Source: Streptomyces sp. Isolate_45
GTDB lineage: Bacteria > Actinomycetota > Actinomycetes > Streptomycetales > Streptomycetaceae
Length of the DNA stretch: 64,000 bases
Reading direction: 5' to 3'
NCBI RefSeq assembly: GCF_024721315.2
Contig: NZ_JANFAK020000012.1
Location: 1-64,000, forward strand
The notes below the pieces were generated by a model. That model saw nothing but the letters and a program-made list of their open reading frames with translations. It was not told the origin of the DNA and did not search any database. Within the stretch, counting starts at the first letter, position 1. Every line of letters starts with the position of its first letter. Below, in pieces: positions 52,465-63,241 of the stretch. The translations under genes and the position numbers were made by a program.

Positions 52465-52908
52465 TCACAGCCGCCAGTACGCGCCCGCACGGGAATCGAC
52501 GTGCACCACGTGCCGGCCGACCCGCACCACGTGGTGGTCCGGGCCGGACCAGGAGCCGGTGGCTCCGTCGGCGCCGGGCAGCGGTGTCCAGACCTCCAGG
52601 AAGGTGCTGCCGTCCGGGTTGGTGCCCCGCTCGACGAGGTCGGCGCCGTCCCACCGGAGGGTGCCGGTGTCCTCGCCGGGCTCGCCCGTGAGGTGGTGGA
52701 AGCGCACCTGGGAGCCGTCGAAGGAGGTCGTACCGGCGAAGCCCCGGCTGTCGGCGTAGTAGCGCCCGGCCTGCAGCCACACCACTTCACGGTCCTCGAC
52801 GAGGGGTCCGCCGTCCCGGCTGATGCCGCGCCGGAGCCAGGCGCCGCGCTCGGGCGCCGGGACGCCGGGCCCGTCCGGGTGGCGGCCCGCCGGCTCAGGC
52901 CCGGTCAT
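52465..52908 (-). CDS. Hypothetical lipocalin-like (HRI1-like) protein
   Basis: A 147-residue soluble protein with alternating beta-strand character (REVVWLQAGRYYADSRGFAGTTSFDGSQVRFHHLTGEPGEDTGTLRWDGADLVERG, FLEVWTPLPGADGATGSWSGPDHHVVRVGRHVVHVDSR). The pattern recalls the HRI1 beta-barrel family, but I cannot confirm it. Its start overlaps the stop of the upstream ohr gene by 14 nt, so the two are co-transcribed. This points to a role in peroxide or lipid stress. Confidence 0.7.
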   Translation of the reverse strand: MTGPEPAGRHPDGPGVPAPERGAWLRRGISRDGGPLVEDREVVWLQAGRYYADSRGFAGTTSFDGSQVRFHHLTGEPGEDTGTLRWDGADLVERGTNPDGSTFLEVWTPLPGADGATGSWSGPDHHVVRVGRHVVHVDSRAGAYWRL

Positions 52909-53350
52909 GGGCGGCGGGGTCGTAGTCCACGGCCAGGAGCGTCAGCGGTACGTTGCCGCGCACCGCCTGCGCGTACGGGCAGACCGCGTCGGCCCGGTGC
53001 AGCAGGGGCTGGAGGTCCGCCGCCGCCCACCCCGGCAGGCTCACGGTGAGGGCGACCGCCAGGCCGTAGCCGGCGGGCGTGTCCGTGGTGCCGAGCCGCA
53101 CCTCGCAGGCCACGTGCGCGGCCGAGGCGTCCGCCCCGTACTCGGCGGCGACCTCGGCGAGCGCGGAGGTGAAGCAGGCGGCGAAACCGGCTGCGAACAG
53201 TTGTTCGGGATTGGTGGCGCCGGGCACCTTCTTGCGCGGCGGGGCCAGACGGAGGTCCAGGCGCCGGTCATCCGTGCGGACGGAGCCGGTACGGCCCCCG
53301 ACGGCGTGCGCGGTCGTCTCGTACAGGGTGCTGGTGAGTGGCACGGCCAT
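52895..53350 (-). CDS. ohr: Organic hydroperoxide resistance protein (Ohr/OsmC family)
   Basis: A 151-residue thiol peroxidase that reduces fatty-acid hydroperoxides. The two catalytic Cys are present, in AAGFAACFTSALAEVA (about residue 60) and DAVCPYAQAVRGN (about residue 123). The N-terminus YETTAHAVGGRTGSV is typical of the Ohr subgroup. No OhrR regulator gene is adjacent. It is followed by an overlapping beta-barrel gene. A promoter-like extended -10 lies about 140 bp upstream. Confidence 0.9.
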   Translation of the reverse strand: MAVPLTSTLYETTAHAVGGRTGSVRTDDRRLDLRLAPPRKKVPGATNPEQLFAAGFAACFTSALAEVAAEYGADASAAHVACEVRLGTTDTPAGYGLAVALTVSLPGWAAADLQPLLHRADAVCPYAQAVRGNVPLTLLAVDYDPAAHDRA

Positions 53351-53476
53351 GGCGTTCGGCCCATCTCGCTCGACGAGGACGCTGCCCGGGTTCGGACAGC
53401 GGACGGCGCCGCTCGTGCGGCACCTCGCGCGTCGTCGTGCGTAACCGGGTACGGCGCATCTCGTCCGGGGCCGCGG

Positions 53477-53513
53477 GTCCGGCCGCCGGAAAATCTAGCA
53501 ACGGCGGCCGGAC
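53477..53513 (-). promoter_or_regulatory. Hairpin with AT-rich loop; possible ohr promoter
   Basis: GTCCGGCCGCCG (53477-53488) pairs perfectly with CGGCGGCCGGAC (53502-53513). The 13-nt loop is the only AT-rich spot nearby and on the minus strand contains TGCTAGATT, an extended -10 motif. A symmetric protein site around the -10 would suit a redox repressor of ohr. Confidence 0.4.
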
Positions 53514-53856
53514 GCCGGGGAAGGGCCGACGGTGACCTTCCTCACCCGCCGCCGACCCGCCCGCGCCCAGGAAGTCCGGGTCGGTGGCTGCTGCGGTACG
53601 CCCCGGCGCCCGTTCGGGTCCGGATTTCACCCGGTCGGGCCAGGCGGGATCGGTCGGCGCGGATCTCCGCGGCGAGCCCGCGGCGGAGGGCGCCGCCGTC
53701 GCGTCCGGGGCGCCACGGGCCCGACGGGATCCGTACGGAAACGGCCCGCGCCCGGCGGGCTCCGCACGGGGCACACGCCTGCCCAGGACCTGTCGTCGAA
53801 CTCCCGTCGTCGCCCGGAGGGCGGCCTCGCGGACGGGAGGTTGACGACAGGCCCAA

Positions 53857-53881
53857 GGACGGGGCGCACGGCGCCCCGTCC
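53857..53881 (+). promoter_or_regulatory. Hairpin immediately upstream of glgX
   Basis: GGACGGGGCG and CGCCCCGTCC pair over CACGG, ending 17 nt before the glgX ATG. No ribosome binding site follows it, so it could be a terminator for upstream transcription or a feature of the promoter. Confidence 0.4.
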
Positions 53882-53898
53882 CATGTTTACCTTCCCCC

Positions 53899-56022
53899 AT
53901 GGATATCTCCGCGGGACGTCCGTACCCGCTCGGCGCGACCCACGACGGCTCGGGAACGAACTTCGCCCTCTTCTCCGACTGCGCGCAGAAGGTGGAGCTC
54001 TGTCTCATCGGCGAGGACGGCGGCGAGCAGCGGATCGCGCTTCCGGAGGTGGACGGTGGCGTGTGGCACGGCCGGGTGGCCGGCGTCGGCCCCGGGCAGC
54101 GGTACGGCTACCGCGTCCACGGACCCTGGAACCCCGACGAGGGCCTGCGGTGCAATCCCGCCAAGCTGCTGCTCGACCCCTACGCGCGGGCGATCGACGG
54201 CCAGGTCGACGGCGATCCCTCCCTGAACGGGCACTCCACGGCGGACCCGGGCCGTCCGGACGACCGCGACAGCCTGGGCCACGTCCCGCTCGGCGTCGTG
54301 ACGGGCGGGGAGTTCGACTGGGAGGGCGACCGCCCACCGGGCCACGCGTTCCACGACTCCGTGATCTACGAAGCTCACGTGAAGGGGCTGACCTTCCGCC
54401 ACCCGGAGGTGCCGGAGGAACTGCGGGGCACGTACGCGGGGGTCGCGCACCCGGCCGTCGTCCAACACCTCCTGGCGCTCGGCGTCACCGCCCTCGAACT
54501 CATGCCGGTGCACCAGTTCACCCAGGACGGCTTCCTCACCGACCGGGGCCTGTCGAACTACTGGGGCTACAACACCATCGGCTTCTTCGCCCCCCACCAT
54601 GCCTACGCGGCCGCGGGGAGCCTCGGGGGCCAGGTCTCCGAGTTCAAGACGATGGTCAAGGAGCTGCACCGGGCGGGCATCGAGGTCATTCTCGACGTGG
54701 TCTACAACCACACGGCCGAGGGCAACGAGCAGGGGCCCACCCTGTCCTTCCGGGGCATCGACAACCCCTCCTACTACCGCCTGGTCGACGACAGCCCCGC
54801 CCATTACTTCGACACCACGGGCACCGGCAACAGCCTCCTGATGCGACACCCAGCCGTCCTTCAGCTGATCATGGACTCGCTGCGGTACTGGGTCACCGAG
54901 ATGCACGTGGACGGTTTCAGGTTCGACCTCGCGGCCACCCTGGCCCGCCAGTTCCACGACGTCGACAAGCTCTCCGCCTTCTTCGACATCGTCCACCAGG
55001 ATCCGGTCATCAGTCGGGTCAAGCTCATCGCCGAGCCCTGGGACATCGGGGAGGGCGGCTATCAGGTCGGGAACTTCCCCGCCCTGTGGAGCGAGTGGAA
55101 CGGGCGCTACCGCGATGCCGTCCGCTCCTTCTGGCGGGGGGACGAAGCCTCCCTGCCGGAGTTCGCCGCCCGCATCGCCGGCTCCGCCGACCTGTACCAG
55201 TCCGACCGCAGACGCCCCCGCGCCGGCATCAACTTCATCACCGCGCACGACGGTTTCACCCTGCGCGACCTGGTTTCCTACAACGACCGCCACAACGAGG
55301 CCAACGGCGAGGACGGCCGCGACGGCGACGCCGACAACCGGTCCTGGAACTGCGGTGCGGAGGGCCCCAGCGACGACGAGGGGATCCGCCGCCTGCGGGC
55401 ACGGCAACAGCGCAACATGATGGCGACCCTCTGTCTGTCCCTGGGCGTGCCCATGATCGCCCACGGTGACGAGCTGGGCCGCACCCAGGACGGCAACAAC
55501 AACGTCTACTGCCAGGACAACGAACTCGCCTGGGTGGACTGGGGCCTCGGCGCGGAGCACGCCGAGCTGCTGGCGTTCACCCGCAGGGCACTGGCCCTGC
55601 GGCGCGCGCAACCCGTCCTGCGCAGACGGCGCTTCCCGCAGGGCGCTCCCACGGACGCGGCCGCGCCGGTCGCCGACATCGTCTGGCTCGGGCCGGACGG
55701 CATGAGCATGACGCCGGAGGACTGGGACCGGCCCGACGCGCGCCGCATCGGCGTCTACCTCTGCGGGGACAACCTCACGGCGGACGGCGGCGACGCGGCC
55801 GGCGCGCGGCCGGACTCGCTGCTGCTGATGTTCAACGCCTCGGCCGAGGACACCTCCTACCGGCTTCCGCCCGCCGCCTACGGGGAGACCTGGACGGTGG
55901 CCCTGGACACCGCCCTCGACGGTGACGACGCGCAGGACGAGATCGAGATCAAGGCGACGGCGACGACCGTACTGACCGCCCGCAGCATGCGGGTCCTGCG
56001 CCGCCCGGCCAGGAGGGCCTGA
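53899..56022 (+). CDS. glgX: Glycogen debranching enzyme GlgX
   Basis: A 707-residue GH13 enzyme that hydrolyses alpha-1,6 branches of glycogen. The N-terminal CBM48-like domain is GRPYPLGATHDGSGTNFALFS. The TIM barrel has VIYEAHVKGLT, ELMPVHQF and DVVYNHTAEG. The nucleophile Asp is in DGFRFDLA (near 338), the acid/base Glu in LIAEPWD (near 375) and the Asp in TAHDGFTLRDL. A C-terminal beta domain follows. ATG 53899 has no obvious ribosome binding site. It is not next to other glg genes. Confidence 0.93.
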   Translation: MDISAGRPYPLGATHDGSGTNFALFSDCAQKVELCLIGEDGGEQRIALPEVDGGVWHGRVAGVGPGQRYGYRVHGPWNPDEGLRCNPAKLLLDPYARAIDGQVDGDPSLNGHSTADPGRPDDRDSLGHVPLGVVTGGEFDWEGDRPPGHAFHDSVIYEAHVKGLTFRHPEVPEELRGTYAGVAHPAVVQHLLALGVTALELMPVHQFTQDGFLTDRGLSNYWGYNTIGFFAPHHAYAAAGSLGGQVSEFKTMVKELHRAGIEVILDVVYNHTAEGNEQGPTLSFRGIDNPSYYRLVDDSPAHYFDTTGTGNSLLMRHPAVLQLIMDSLRYWVTEMHVDGFRFDLAATLARQFHDVDKLSAFFDIVHQDPVISRVKLIAEPWDIGEGGYQVGNFPALWSEWNGRYRDAVRSFWRGDEASLPEFAARIAGSADLYQSDRRRPRAGINFITAHDGFTLRDLVSYNDRHNEANGEDGRDGDADNRSWNCGAEGPSDDEGIRRLRARQQRNMMATLCLSLGVPMIAHGDELGRTQDGNNNVYCQDNELAWVDWGLGAEHAELLAFTRRALALRRAQPVLRRRRFPQGAPTDAAAPVADIVWLGPDGMSMTPEDWDRPDARRIGVYLCGDNLTADGGDAAGARPDSLLLMFNASAEDTSYRLPPAAYGETWTVALDTALDGDDAQDEIEIKATATTVLTARSMRVLRRPARRA

Positions 56023-56094
56023 TCCCGGCCCGGCGGCCCGACCGACCGCCGACGCACGCGGATCCGGCCCGTGATCAGCGGGATAGGGTGCGGC

Positions 56095-56835
56095 ATGTCC
56101 AACGCGCCGCTCGACCTGTCCGCCCTGGAGCGCCTGCCGCTCCTCTCCCGCGTGGAGGACGGCCGGGTCCTGCCGATGCTCCTGTGGGTGCCCGGCCGGA
56201 GTCGTCGCATGATCTCCAGCGCCCCGCTGGGCGGAGGCATCGGAGAGCGCCGGTGGGTGCTCAACGCCCAAGTGGCCCACGGATACCGGCGGATGGATCC
56301 GGACGTCCACCTCGCCGGACTCGCGGCGCGGGCCGGGGCACCGGGGTCGGGCGTGGGCCTCATGACGGCCGCCCCGGTCGCCGATCACGGCGTCGCCTCG
56401 GACGGGGGCGTGCGGGCCCTGGCGTCCGCCGGACTCGGGGTGCGGGGTTGGGCCGCCTACCCGGCCCCGGGCGTCCCGGGGCCGAGACCGGCGGGGACGA
56501 TCAACATCGTCGTGTCCGTGCCCGTCGCCCTCTCCGACGCGGCCCTGGTCAACGCGGTCGCCACGGCCACCGAGGCCAAGGTCCAGGCCCTGCGCGACGC
56601 GGGCGTGGACGCCTCCGGTACGCCGACCGATGCCGTGTGCGTCGCCGCGCTGCGGCCCTCGGACGGGCATCCGGCCGAACCCTTCGCCGGCCCGCGGTCG
56701 GTCTGGGGGGCGCGGCTGGCCCGGGCCGTGCACGGGGCCACCTACCAGGCGTGTCTGCGGAGCGAGAGCCCCGGGCGGCTCCTCGCTCCGGGAGGGACGG
56801 GGAACCGCTCGGGGGGCCGCGTCAGCGGTGGGTGA
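56095..56835 (+). CDS. cbiZ: Adenosylcobinamide amidohydrolase (CbiZ family)
   Basis: A 246-residue CbiZ-type enzyme that cleaves the aminopropanol side chain of cobinamides for salvage to cobyric acid. The conserved pattern is visible: [80 protein letters not shown] and [16 protein letters not shown] ends 5 nt before ATG 56095 and there is no ribosome binding site, so the gene is probably leaderless. It converges with and overlaps by 14 nt the valine operon, which lies downstream of a B12 riboswitch. Confidence 0.87.
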   Translation: MSNAPLDLSALERLPLLSRVEDGRVLPMLLWVPGRSRRMISSAPLGGGIGERRWVLNAQVAHGYRRMDPDVHLAGLAARAGAPGSGVGLMTAAPVADHGVASDGGVRALASAGLGVRGWAAYPAPGVPGPRPAGTINIVVSVPVALSDAALVNAVATATEAKVQALRDAGVDASGTPTDAVCVAALRPSDGHPAEPFAGPRSVWGARLARAVHGATYQACLRSESPGRLLAPGGTGNRSGGRVSGG

Positions 56836-57607
56836 AGTCCGGGGACCTCTTGTCCACGAAGGCGCTCATGCCCTCCTTCTGGTCGGCGGTGGCGAAGACG
56901 GCGTGGAAGAGGCGGCGTTCGAAGCGGACGCCTTCGGCGAGGGTCGTCTCGAAGGCCCGGTTCACCGCCTCCTTGGCCATCATCGCGACGGGCGCGGACA
57001 TGCCGGCGACCGTTTCGGCGACGGCCAGGGCCTCGGCCATCAGTTGGTCGGCCGGGACGATGCGGGAGACGAGTCCGGCCCGCTCGGCCTCGGCGGCGTC
57101 CATGGTCCGGCCGGTGAGGCAGAGTTCCATGGCCTTGGCCTTGCCGACGGCCCGGGTGAGGCGCTGGGAGCCGCCGATGCCGGGGATGACGCCGAGTTTG
57201 ATCTCGGGCTGGCCGAAGACGGCGGTGTCGGCGGCGAGGAGGATGTCGCAGAGCATGGCCAGTTCGCAGCCGCCGCCCAGGGCGTAGCCGGATACGGCGG
57301 CGACGGTGGGGGTGCGCAGGTTGCCCAGGCGGTCCCAGGCGGTGAACCAGTCGGTGAGGTACATGTCCATGTACCCCTGCGGCTGCATCTCCTTGATGTC
57401 CGCGCCCGCCGCGAAGGCCTTGGCGGAGCCGGTGAGGACGATGCACCCGACGTCCGGGTCCCGGTCGAGTGCCTCGGTCGCGGCCACGACCTCGTTCATC
57501 ACCTGAAGGTTGAGCGCGTTGAGCGCCTTCGGCCGGTTGAGGGTGAGGAGGGCGCTGCGGCCCTTGCGCTCGACGAGGATCGTCTCGTGGTCGGTGGTCC
57601 CGGTCAC
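56822..57607 (-). CDS. Enoyl-CoA hydratase
   Basis: A 261-residue crotonase-fold enzyme adding water to 2-enoyl-CoA; in this operon the likely substrate is methacrylyl-CoA. Oxyanion-hole motifs [10 protein letters not shown] and [16 protein letters not shown] and the second catalytic Glu in [13 protein letters not shown] are intact. GTG 57607 overlaps the mmsB stop by 4 nt. It is the last gene of the valine operon and completes the hydratase step between the dehydrogenase and the hydrolase. Confidence 0.9.
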   Translation of the reverse strand: MTGTTDHETILVERKGRSALLTLNRPKALNALNLQVMNEVVAATEALDRDPDVGCIVLTGSAKAFAAGADIKEMQPQGYMDMYLTDWFTAWDRLGNLRTPTVAAVSGYALGGGCELAMLCDILLAADTAVFGQPEIKLGVIPGIGGSQRLTRAVGKAKAMELCLTGRTMDAAEAERAGLVSRIVPADQLMAEALAVAETVAGMSAPVAMMAKEAVNRAFETTLAEGVRFERRLFHAVFATADQKEGMSAFVDKRSPDFTHR

Positions 57608-58521
57608 GGGGTGGTTCCCTTCGGTGCCTCGGTCGCCGCGTCCCGCAGGACGTGGACGATTGCGGAGAAGTCCTGGGTGGCGCCGCTCGCCTCGGCGAAC
57701 GCGGCGTACATGTCGGCCGCGCGCAGGCCGAGGCCGGCTTCGATGCCGCCGGCCCGCAGGGCGTTGGCGGCGAGGCCGAGGTCCTTGGCCATGAGCGGGG
57801 CGGCGAATCCGGGTCGGTAGTCGCGGTTGGCGGGACTGGCCGGGACCGGTCCGGGGACGGGGCAGTTGGTGGTGAGCGCCCAGCACTGGCCGGAGGCGGT
57901 GGAGGCGACGTCGTACAGGGCCTGGTGGGAGAGGCCCAGGCTTTCGCCGAGGACGAAGGCCTCGCTGACGGCGATCATCGAGATGCCGAGGATCATGTTG
58001 TTGCAGATCTTCGCGGCCTGGCCCGCTCCCGGGCCCCCGCAGTGCACCGTCTTCTTCCCCATGGCCGACAACAGGGGTTCGGCCTCGGCGAACTCCGCCT
58101 CGCCGCCGCCCGCCATGAAGGTGAGGGTCGCCGCTTCGGCGCCCATCACCCCGCCCGATACGGGTGCGTCCAGCGCCCGTTGCCCGGCGCCGGCGGCCGC
58201 CTCGTGGGCGGCTCGGGCGTCGGCGACGTCGATGGTGGAACAGTCGACGAACAGGGTGCCGGGCTTGGCTGCCGCCAGCAGGCCCTCGTCTCGGTAGAGG
58301 GCCAGGACGTGCCGCCCGGCGGGGAGCATGGTGATCACCACGTCCGCCTCGGCGGCGGCCACCGGCGCGGAGTCCACGATCTCCACCCCGGCCGTCGAGG
58401 CCGCGGCCAGGGCGTCCGGGGCCAGGTCGAAACCGAGGACGCGGTGGCCGGCCGCGACGAGGTTGGCGGCCATCGGGCCGCCCATGTGGCCGAGGCCGAC
58501 GAAAGCGATGACGGTGGTCAC
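57604..58521 (-). CDS. mmsB: 3-hydroxyisobutyrate dehydrogenase
   Basis: A 305-residue beta-hydroxyacid dehydrogenase oxidising 3-hydroxyisobutyrate to methylmalonate semialdehyde with NAD+. It shows the dinucleotide motif [15 protein letters not shown], the substrate motif [16 protein letters not shown] and the catalytic Lys in [18 protein letters not shown] 58521 overlaps the preceding stop (GTGA) and has GGAGG upstream. It is the fourth gene in the operon. Confidence 0.93.
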   Translation of the reverse strand: MTTVIAFVGLGHMGGPMAANLVAAGHRVLGFDLAPDALAAASTAGVEIVDSAPVAAAEADVVITMLPAGRHVLALYRDEGLLAAAKPGTLFVDCSTIDVADARAAHEAAAGAGQRALDAPVSGGVMGAEAATLTFMAGGGEAEFAEAEPLLSAMGKKTVHCGGPGAGQAAKICNNMILGISMIAVSEAFVLGESLGLSHQALYDVASTASGQCWALTTNCPVPGPVPASPANRDYRPGFAAPLMAKDLGLAANALRAGGIEAGLGLRAADMYAAFAEASGATQDFSAIVHVLRDAATEAPKGTTP

Positions 58522-59594
58522 CAGGGCACCTCCTGGAAGGCATCGGGGGCGGCGACGGCCGGCTCGCTGTCGTCGTCGAGCGGTGCGAAGTAGCGGGCCG
58601 TGTCGGCCTCCGTCACGTCGGAGAGCCGGGCGGGCGACCAACGGGGGTTGCGGTCCTTGTCGATGACCTGGGCACGGATGCCCTCGACGAGGTCGGGCGA
58701 GGACAGGGCCGCGCAGGACACGCGGTACTCCTGTTCCAGCACCCGTTCCAGCGGCCCGAGGCCGCGGGCCCGGCGCAGCGCGGCCAGGGTGACCTTCAGG
58801 GCGGTGGGAGACTTCGTGGCCAAGGTGGCCGCCGCCTGCTTCGCCGCCGGGTCGTCGGCGGCGAGGAGCCGGTCGATCACCTCCTCCACGGTGTCGACCG
58901 CGTAGCAGTGGTCGATCCACTCGCGGTGGGAGCCGAGCTCCCCGGCGGGGGCCGGACCCACGTGCGCGGCGAGGGCGTCGTGCACGCGGCCGTGGGCGAG
59001 GTCCGCGACCAGCGCTCCGAGCCGTTCGGCGGGTACGAAGTGGTCGGCGAGGCCGCAGAGCAGCGCGTCGGCGGCGCCGACCGGCGCGCCCGTCAGGGCC
59101 AGGTGGGTGCCCAGTTCGCCGGGTGCCAGGGCGAGGAGGTAGGTGCCGCCGACGTCGGGGACGAATCCGATGCCGGTCTCGGGCATGGCGACCCGGGAGC
59201 GTTCGGTGACGATCCGGACCGAGCCGTGGGCGGAGATGCCGACGCCGCCGCCCATGACGATGCCGTCCATGAGGGCGACGTACGGTTTCGGATAGCGGGC
59301 GATCAGCGCGTTGAGCCGGTACTCGTCGCGCCAGAAGGCCGCCGAGGCGGTGCCTCCCGTGCGGGCGTCCTCGTGGATCGCCCGGATGTCGCCGCCGGCA
59401 CAGAGCCCGCGCTCCCCCGCCCCGGAGATCACCACCGTCCGCACCGCGGGGTCGTCGCGCCAGGCCGTCAGGGCTTCCTCGATGCGCAGCACCATGGAGT
59501 GGCTGAGGGCGTTGAGGGCCTTGGGGCGGTTGAGGACCAGCCGGCCGGCCCCGCCCTCCACCCGGACGAGGACGTCGTCCTCCTCCCCGCTCAT
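58518..59594 (-). CDS. 3-hydroxyisobutyryl-CoA hydrolase
   Basis: A 358-residue crotonase-superfamily thioesterase releasing free 3-hydroxyisobutyrate from its CoA ester. It is distinguished from hydratases by length and by [19 protein letters not shown], which carries the Glu and Asp used by human HIBCH, and by [16 protein letters not shown] 59594 overlaps the acyl-CoA dehydrogenase stop by 4 nt. It converts the hydratase product into the substrate of mmsB. Confidence 0.93.
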   Translation of the reverse strand: MSGEEDDVLVRVEGGAGRLVLNRPKALNALSHSMVLRIEEALTAWRDDPAVRTVVISGAGERGLCAGGDIRAIHEDARTGGTASAAFWRDEYRLNALIARYPKPYVALMDGIVMGGGVGISAHGSVRIVTERSRVAMPETGIGFVPDVGGTYLLALAPGELGTHLALTGAPVGAADALLCGLADHFVPAERLGALVADLAHGRVHDALAAHVGPAPAGELGSHREWIDHCYAVDTVEEVIDRLLAADDPAAKQAAATLATKSPTALKVTLAALRRARGLGPLERVLEQEYRVSCAALSSPDLVEGIRAQVIDKDRNPRWSPARLSDVTEADTARYFAPLDDDSEPAVAAPDAFQEVPW

Positions 59595-60738
59595 CGCAGA
59601 GCCTCCGTCAGGCCGCGGGCGACGATGACGCGCATGATCTCGTTGGTCCCTTCCAGGATCTGGTGCACACGGAGATCGCGGACGATCTTCTCGATGCCGT
59701 ACTCGCTCAAATAGCCGTATCCGCCGTGGAGTTGGAGCGCCTCGTTGGCGACGGCGAAGCCGGTGTCGGTGGCGAACCGCTTGGCCATCGCGCACAGCTG
59801 CGCGCCCTGCGGGTCGGCGCGGTCCAGCGCCTCGGCGGCCGTACGGACCAGCGCGCGGGCGGCGGAGAGTTCGGTCGCCATGTCGGCGAGGCGGAACTGG
59901 AGCGCCTGGGCGTCCAGGAGCCGGGCCCCGAAGGCCTCCCGGTCCGCCAGGTACGCGAGGCTGCGGTCCAGCGCGCTCTGGGCGCCGCCCAGGGAGCAGG
60001 CGGCGATGCCGAGGCGGCCGCCATTGAGGCCGTTCATGGCGATGCGGAAGCCGTCGCCCTCGGCGCCGAGCCGACGGTCGGCGGGGACGCGCACGCCGTC
60101 GAGGACGACCTGCCGGGTGGGCTGGGCGTTCCAGCCCATCTTGTGCTCGTTGGGTCCGAAGGAGACCCCGGGGTCCTCGCGCTCGATGACGAACGCCGAG
60201 ATCCCGCCGGACCCGCTCTCGCCCGTGCGGGCCATGACCACGTAGACGCCGGCGGCCCCGGCTCCGGAGATGAACTGCTTGACGCCGGTCAGGACGTAGT
60301 GTTCGCCGTCCCGTTCGGCACGGGTGCGCAGCGCGGCGGCGTCGGAGCCGGCGCCGGGCTCGGTGAGGCAGTAGCTGCCCAGGGTGGCGGCGGTGCACAG
60401 GCTCGGCAGCCAGCGGCGCCGCTGGGCGGCGTCCCCGTAGCGGTCGATCATCCAGGCGACCATGTTGTGGATGGAGAGGTAGCCGGCGATCGACGGGCAG
60501 CCGGTCGCCAGGGTCTCGAGGACGAGGACCCCGTCGGAGCGGGTGAGGCCGGAGCCGCCGTGCTCCTCGCGGACGTAGACGCCGCCGAGGCCGAGTGAGG
60601 CGGCCCGGCGGATGACGTCGACGGGGAAGTGCTTGGCCTGGTCCCAGGCGACGGCGTGGGGGGCCAACTGCTCCTGGGCGAAGTCGAGGGTGACCTCGGC
60701 GAGGGCGAGCTGGTCCTCGGTGAGGGTGGTCACGGCGT

Positions 60739-60742
<4 letters not shown>
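59591..60742 (-). CDS. Acyl-CoA dehydrogenase (isobutyryl-CoA dehydrogenase)
   Basis: A 383-residue FAD enzyme making methacrylyl-CoA from isobutyryl-CoA. It shows YCLTEPGAGSDAA and ISGAGAAGVYVVMART (FAD and substrate), QLHGGYGYLSEYGIEKIVRDLRV and LEGTNEIMR, whose Glu is the catalytic base position. Operon position after mmsA and before the hydrolase supports branched short-chain specificity. ATG 60742 overlaps the mmsA stop by 4 nt. Confidence 0.92.
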
Positions 60743-62238
<1,496 letters not shown>

Positions 62239-62361
62239 CGAAGCCTGCTCTCGTCAGGTGAGGATCCGAGGAAGGCGCGGCGCGGGAGCGGTACGGCACC
62301 GATCGGGGTGCGGACCGCGGCTCCGACCGCGGGACAGGGAAGGCCCGGGGCCTTCGTCGAG
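62239..62361 (-). other. Leader segment between the riboswitch and mmsA
   Basis: About 120 bp downstream of the small frame and upstream of mmsA. I see no strong terminator and no promoter, so the riboswitch transcript can run into mmsA. Confidence 0.4.
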
Positions 62362-62439
62362 TCACGAACGCGGGGGCAGGGCCTCGCCGTTCGGGTACTC
62401 CGCCGGATCACCTGGGCCGTGGTCACGTACCGGTGCCAT
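62362..62439 (-). CDS. Possible 25-residue ORF between the riboswitch and mmsA
   Basis: ATG 62439 follows GGATGGAG with a 9-nt spacer. The frame encodes MAPVRDHGPGDPAEYPNGEA and five more residues, then stops. No family is recognised. It may be a leader peptide linking the riboswitch to mmsA, or chance. Confidence 0.25.
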   Translation of the reverse strand: MAPVRDHGPGDPAEYPNGEALPPRS

Positions 62440-62477
62440 GCGTGTCAGCTCCATCCTCGTGGACAACACGGATCACC

Positions 62478-62636
62478 CCGCGGCCGGTATCCTGACTCCC
62501 GGATCAACGCGCGCTCTCCGGCCTTCCCGACGGATGGATTCCGTCAGTGGCCTGACCTGCTGAAGAGCGCACTTCCCGGTCACAGTGGCGGGACCGCGCC
62601 GGATTCACACCGGCTTCCCTGCACCGCGGGCTTGCC
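62478..62636 (-). ncRNA. Cobalamin (adenosylcobalamin-type) riboswitch
   Basis: Read on the minus strand, the conserved blocks appear in order with correct spacing: AGGGAA-n-CCGGTG-n-GAATCCGG (about 62621-62599), GCGGTCCCGCCACTGTG (down to about 62581), GCCACTGAC, CGGGAAGG, then the B12 box AGTCAGGATACCGGCC (62497-62482). This is the complete cobalamin-riboswitch core. In Streptomyces such elements shut off expression when B12 is plentiful. Downstream on the same strand are only a 25-codon frame and then mmsA, and no cobalamin gene is seen in between. It probably acts on the mmsA operon. Confidence 0.92.
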
Positions 62637-62641
62637 ACGAA

Positions 62642-62669
62642 CATATAGTTGGACGTCCTAGTAAGTCCA
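62642..62669 (-). promoter_or_regulatory. Promoter for the riboswitch transcript
   Basis: On the minus strand TGGACT (62669-62664) and TATATG (62647-62642) are separated by 16 nt in the only AT-rich patch of the area. The predicted start, near 62636, is just before the riboswitch. The -35 region also contains a partly symmetric TGGAC...GTCCA element, a possible operator. Confidence 0.55.
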
Positions 62670-62740
62670 CCCCCCACCCCCGGCGCGGCCGCGTGAAGAA
62701 CCCCACGGCGCCGGCCGGGTCCTGTTGGTACGGTGCGCCG

Positions 62741-63169
62741 ATGGCAGCGACCAAGAAGTTCCAGGTGACCTTCGACTGCGCGGAACCCGAGCGCCTCGCC
62801 CGCTTCTGGTGCGAGGTGTTGGGGTACGTCGCGGCGCCGCCGCCGGAGGGGTTCGCCGGCTGGGACGATTTCAACCGCTCGCAGCCGCCCGAGCAGCGGG
62901 ATTCCTGGTTCGCCTGTGGTGATCCCTCGGGGGTGGGCCCGCGCCTGTACTTCCAGCGCGTGCCCGAGGGGAAGGCCGCCAAGAACCGGGTGCACCTCGA
63001 CGTGCGGGTCGGCACCGGACTCGTCGGCGAGGAGCGCCTCGCCGCCCTTGAGGCGGAGTGCGCACGGCTCGTCCCGCTCGGCGCGGTGCACGTGCGAACG
63101 CTGTACGACGGCACGGACTCGTGCATCCCGATGCTGGACATCGAGGGCAACGAGTTCTGCGTCGACTGA
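62741..63169 (+). CDS. VOC-family (glyoxalase-like) protein
   Basis: A 142-residue single VOC domain (KKFQVTFDCAEPERLARFWCEVLGYV, RLYFQRVPEGKAAKNRVHLDVRVGTG, VHVRTLYDGTDSCIPMLDIEGNEFCVD). The His and Glu of a possible metal site are visible (VHLDV, EGNEF). It probably acts as a dimer on an unknown small molecule. TACGGT lies 6 nt before ATG 62741 with no ribosome binding site, suggesting a leaderless mRNA. It diverges from the riboswitch-controlled operon. Confidence 0.85.
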   Translation: MAATKKFQVTFDCAEPERLARFWCEVLGYVAAPPPEGFAGWDDFNRSQPPEQRDSWFACGDPSGVGPRLYFQRVPEGKAAKNRVHLDVRVGTGLVGEERLAALEAECARLVPLGAVHVRTLYDGTDSCIPMLDIEGNEFCVD

Positions 63170-63241
63170 GGTTCGTCCGATCCGCGCAGGCGCCGGGGAT
63201 GCCCCTCCGCGGACGCCTCCCGGCCGGGGCCGGGCCTCGCC

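Larger units (their letters stand above)
53351..53898. other. 550-bp divergent region between ohr and glgX
   Basis: No supportable gene. It contains a perfect 12-bp hairpin (53477-53513) whose loop on the minus strand reads TGC-TAGATT, an extended -10 for ohr, and a 10-bp hairpin GGACGGGGCG...CGCCCCGTCC (53857-53881) 17 nt before glgX. The middle part is plain GC-rich sequence. Confidence 0.5.

Noticed and set aside
53532..53860. Possible gene in the ohr-glgX gap
   Set aside because: Frames on both strands are low complexity, lack ribosome binding sites and match no family.
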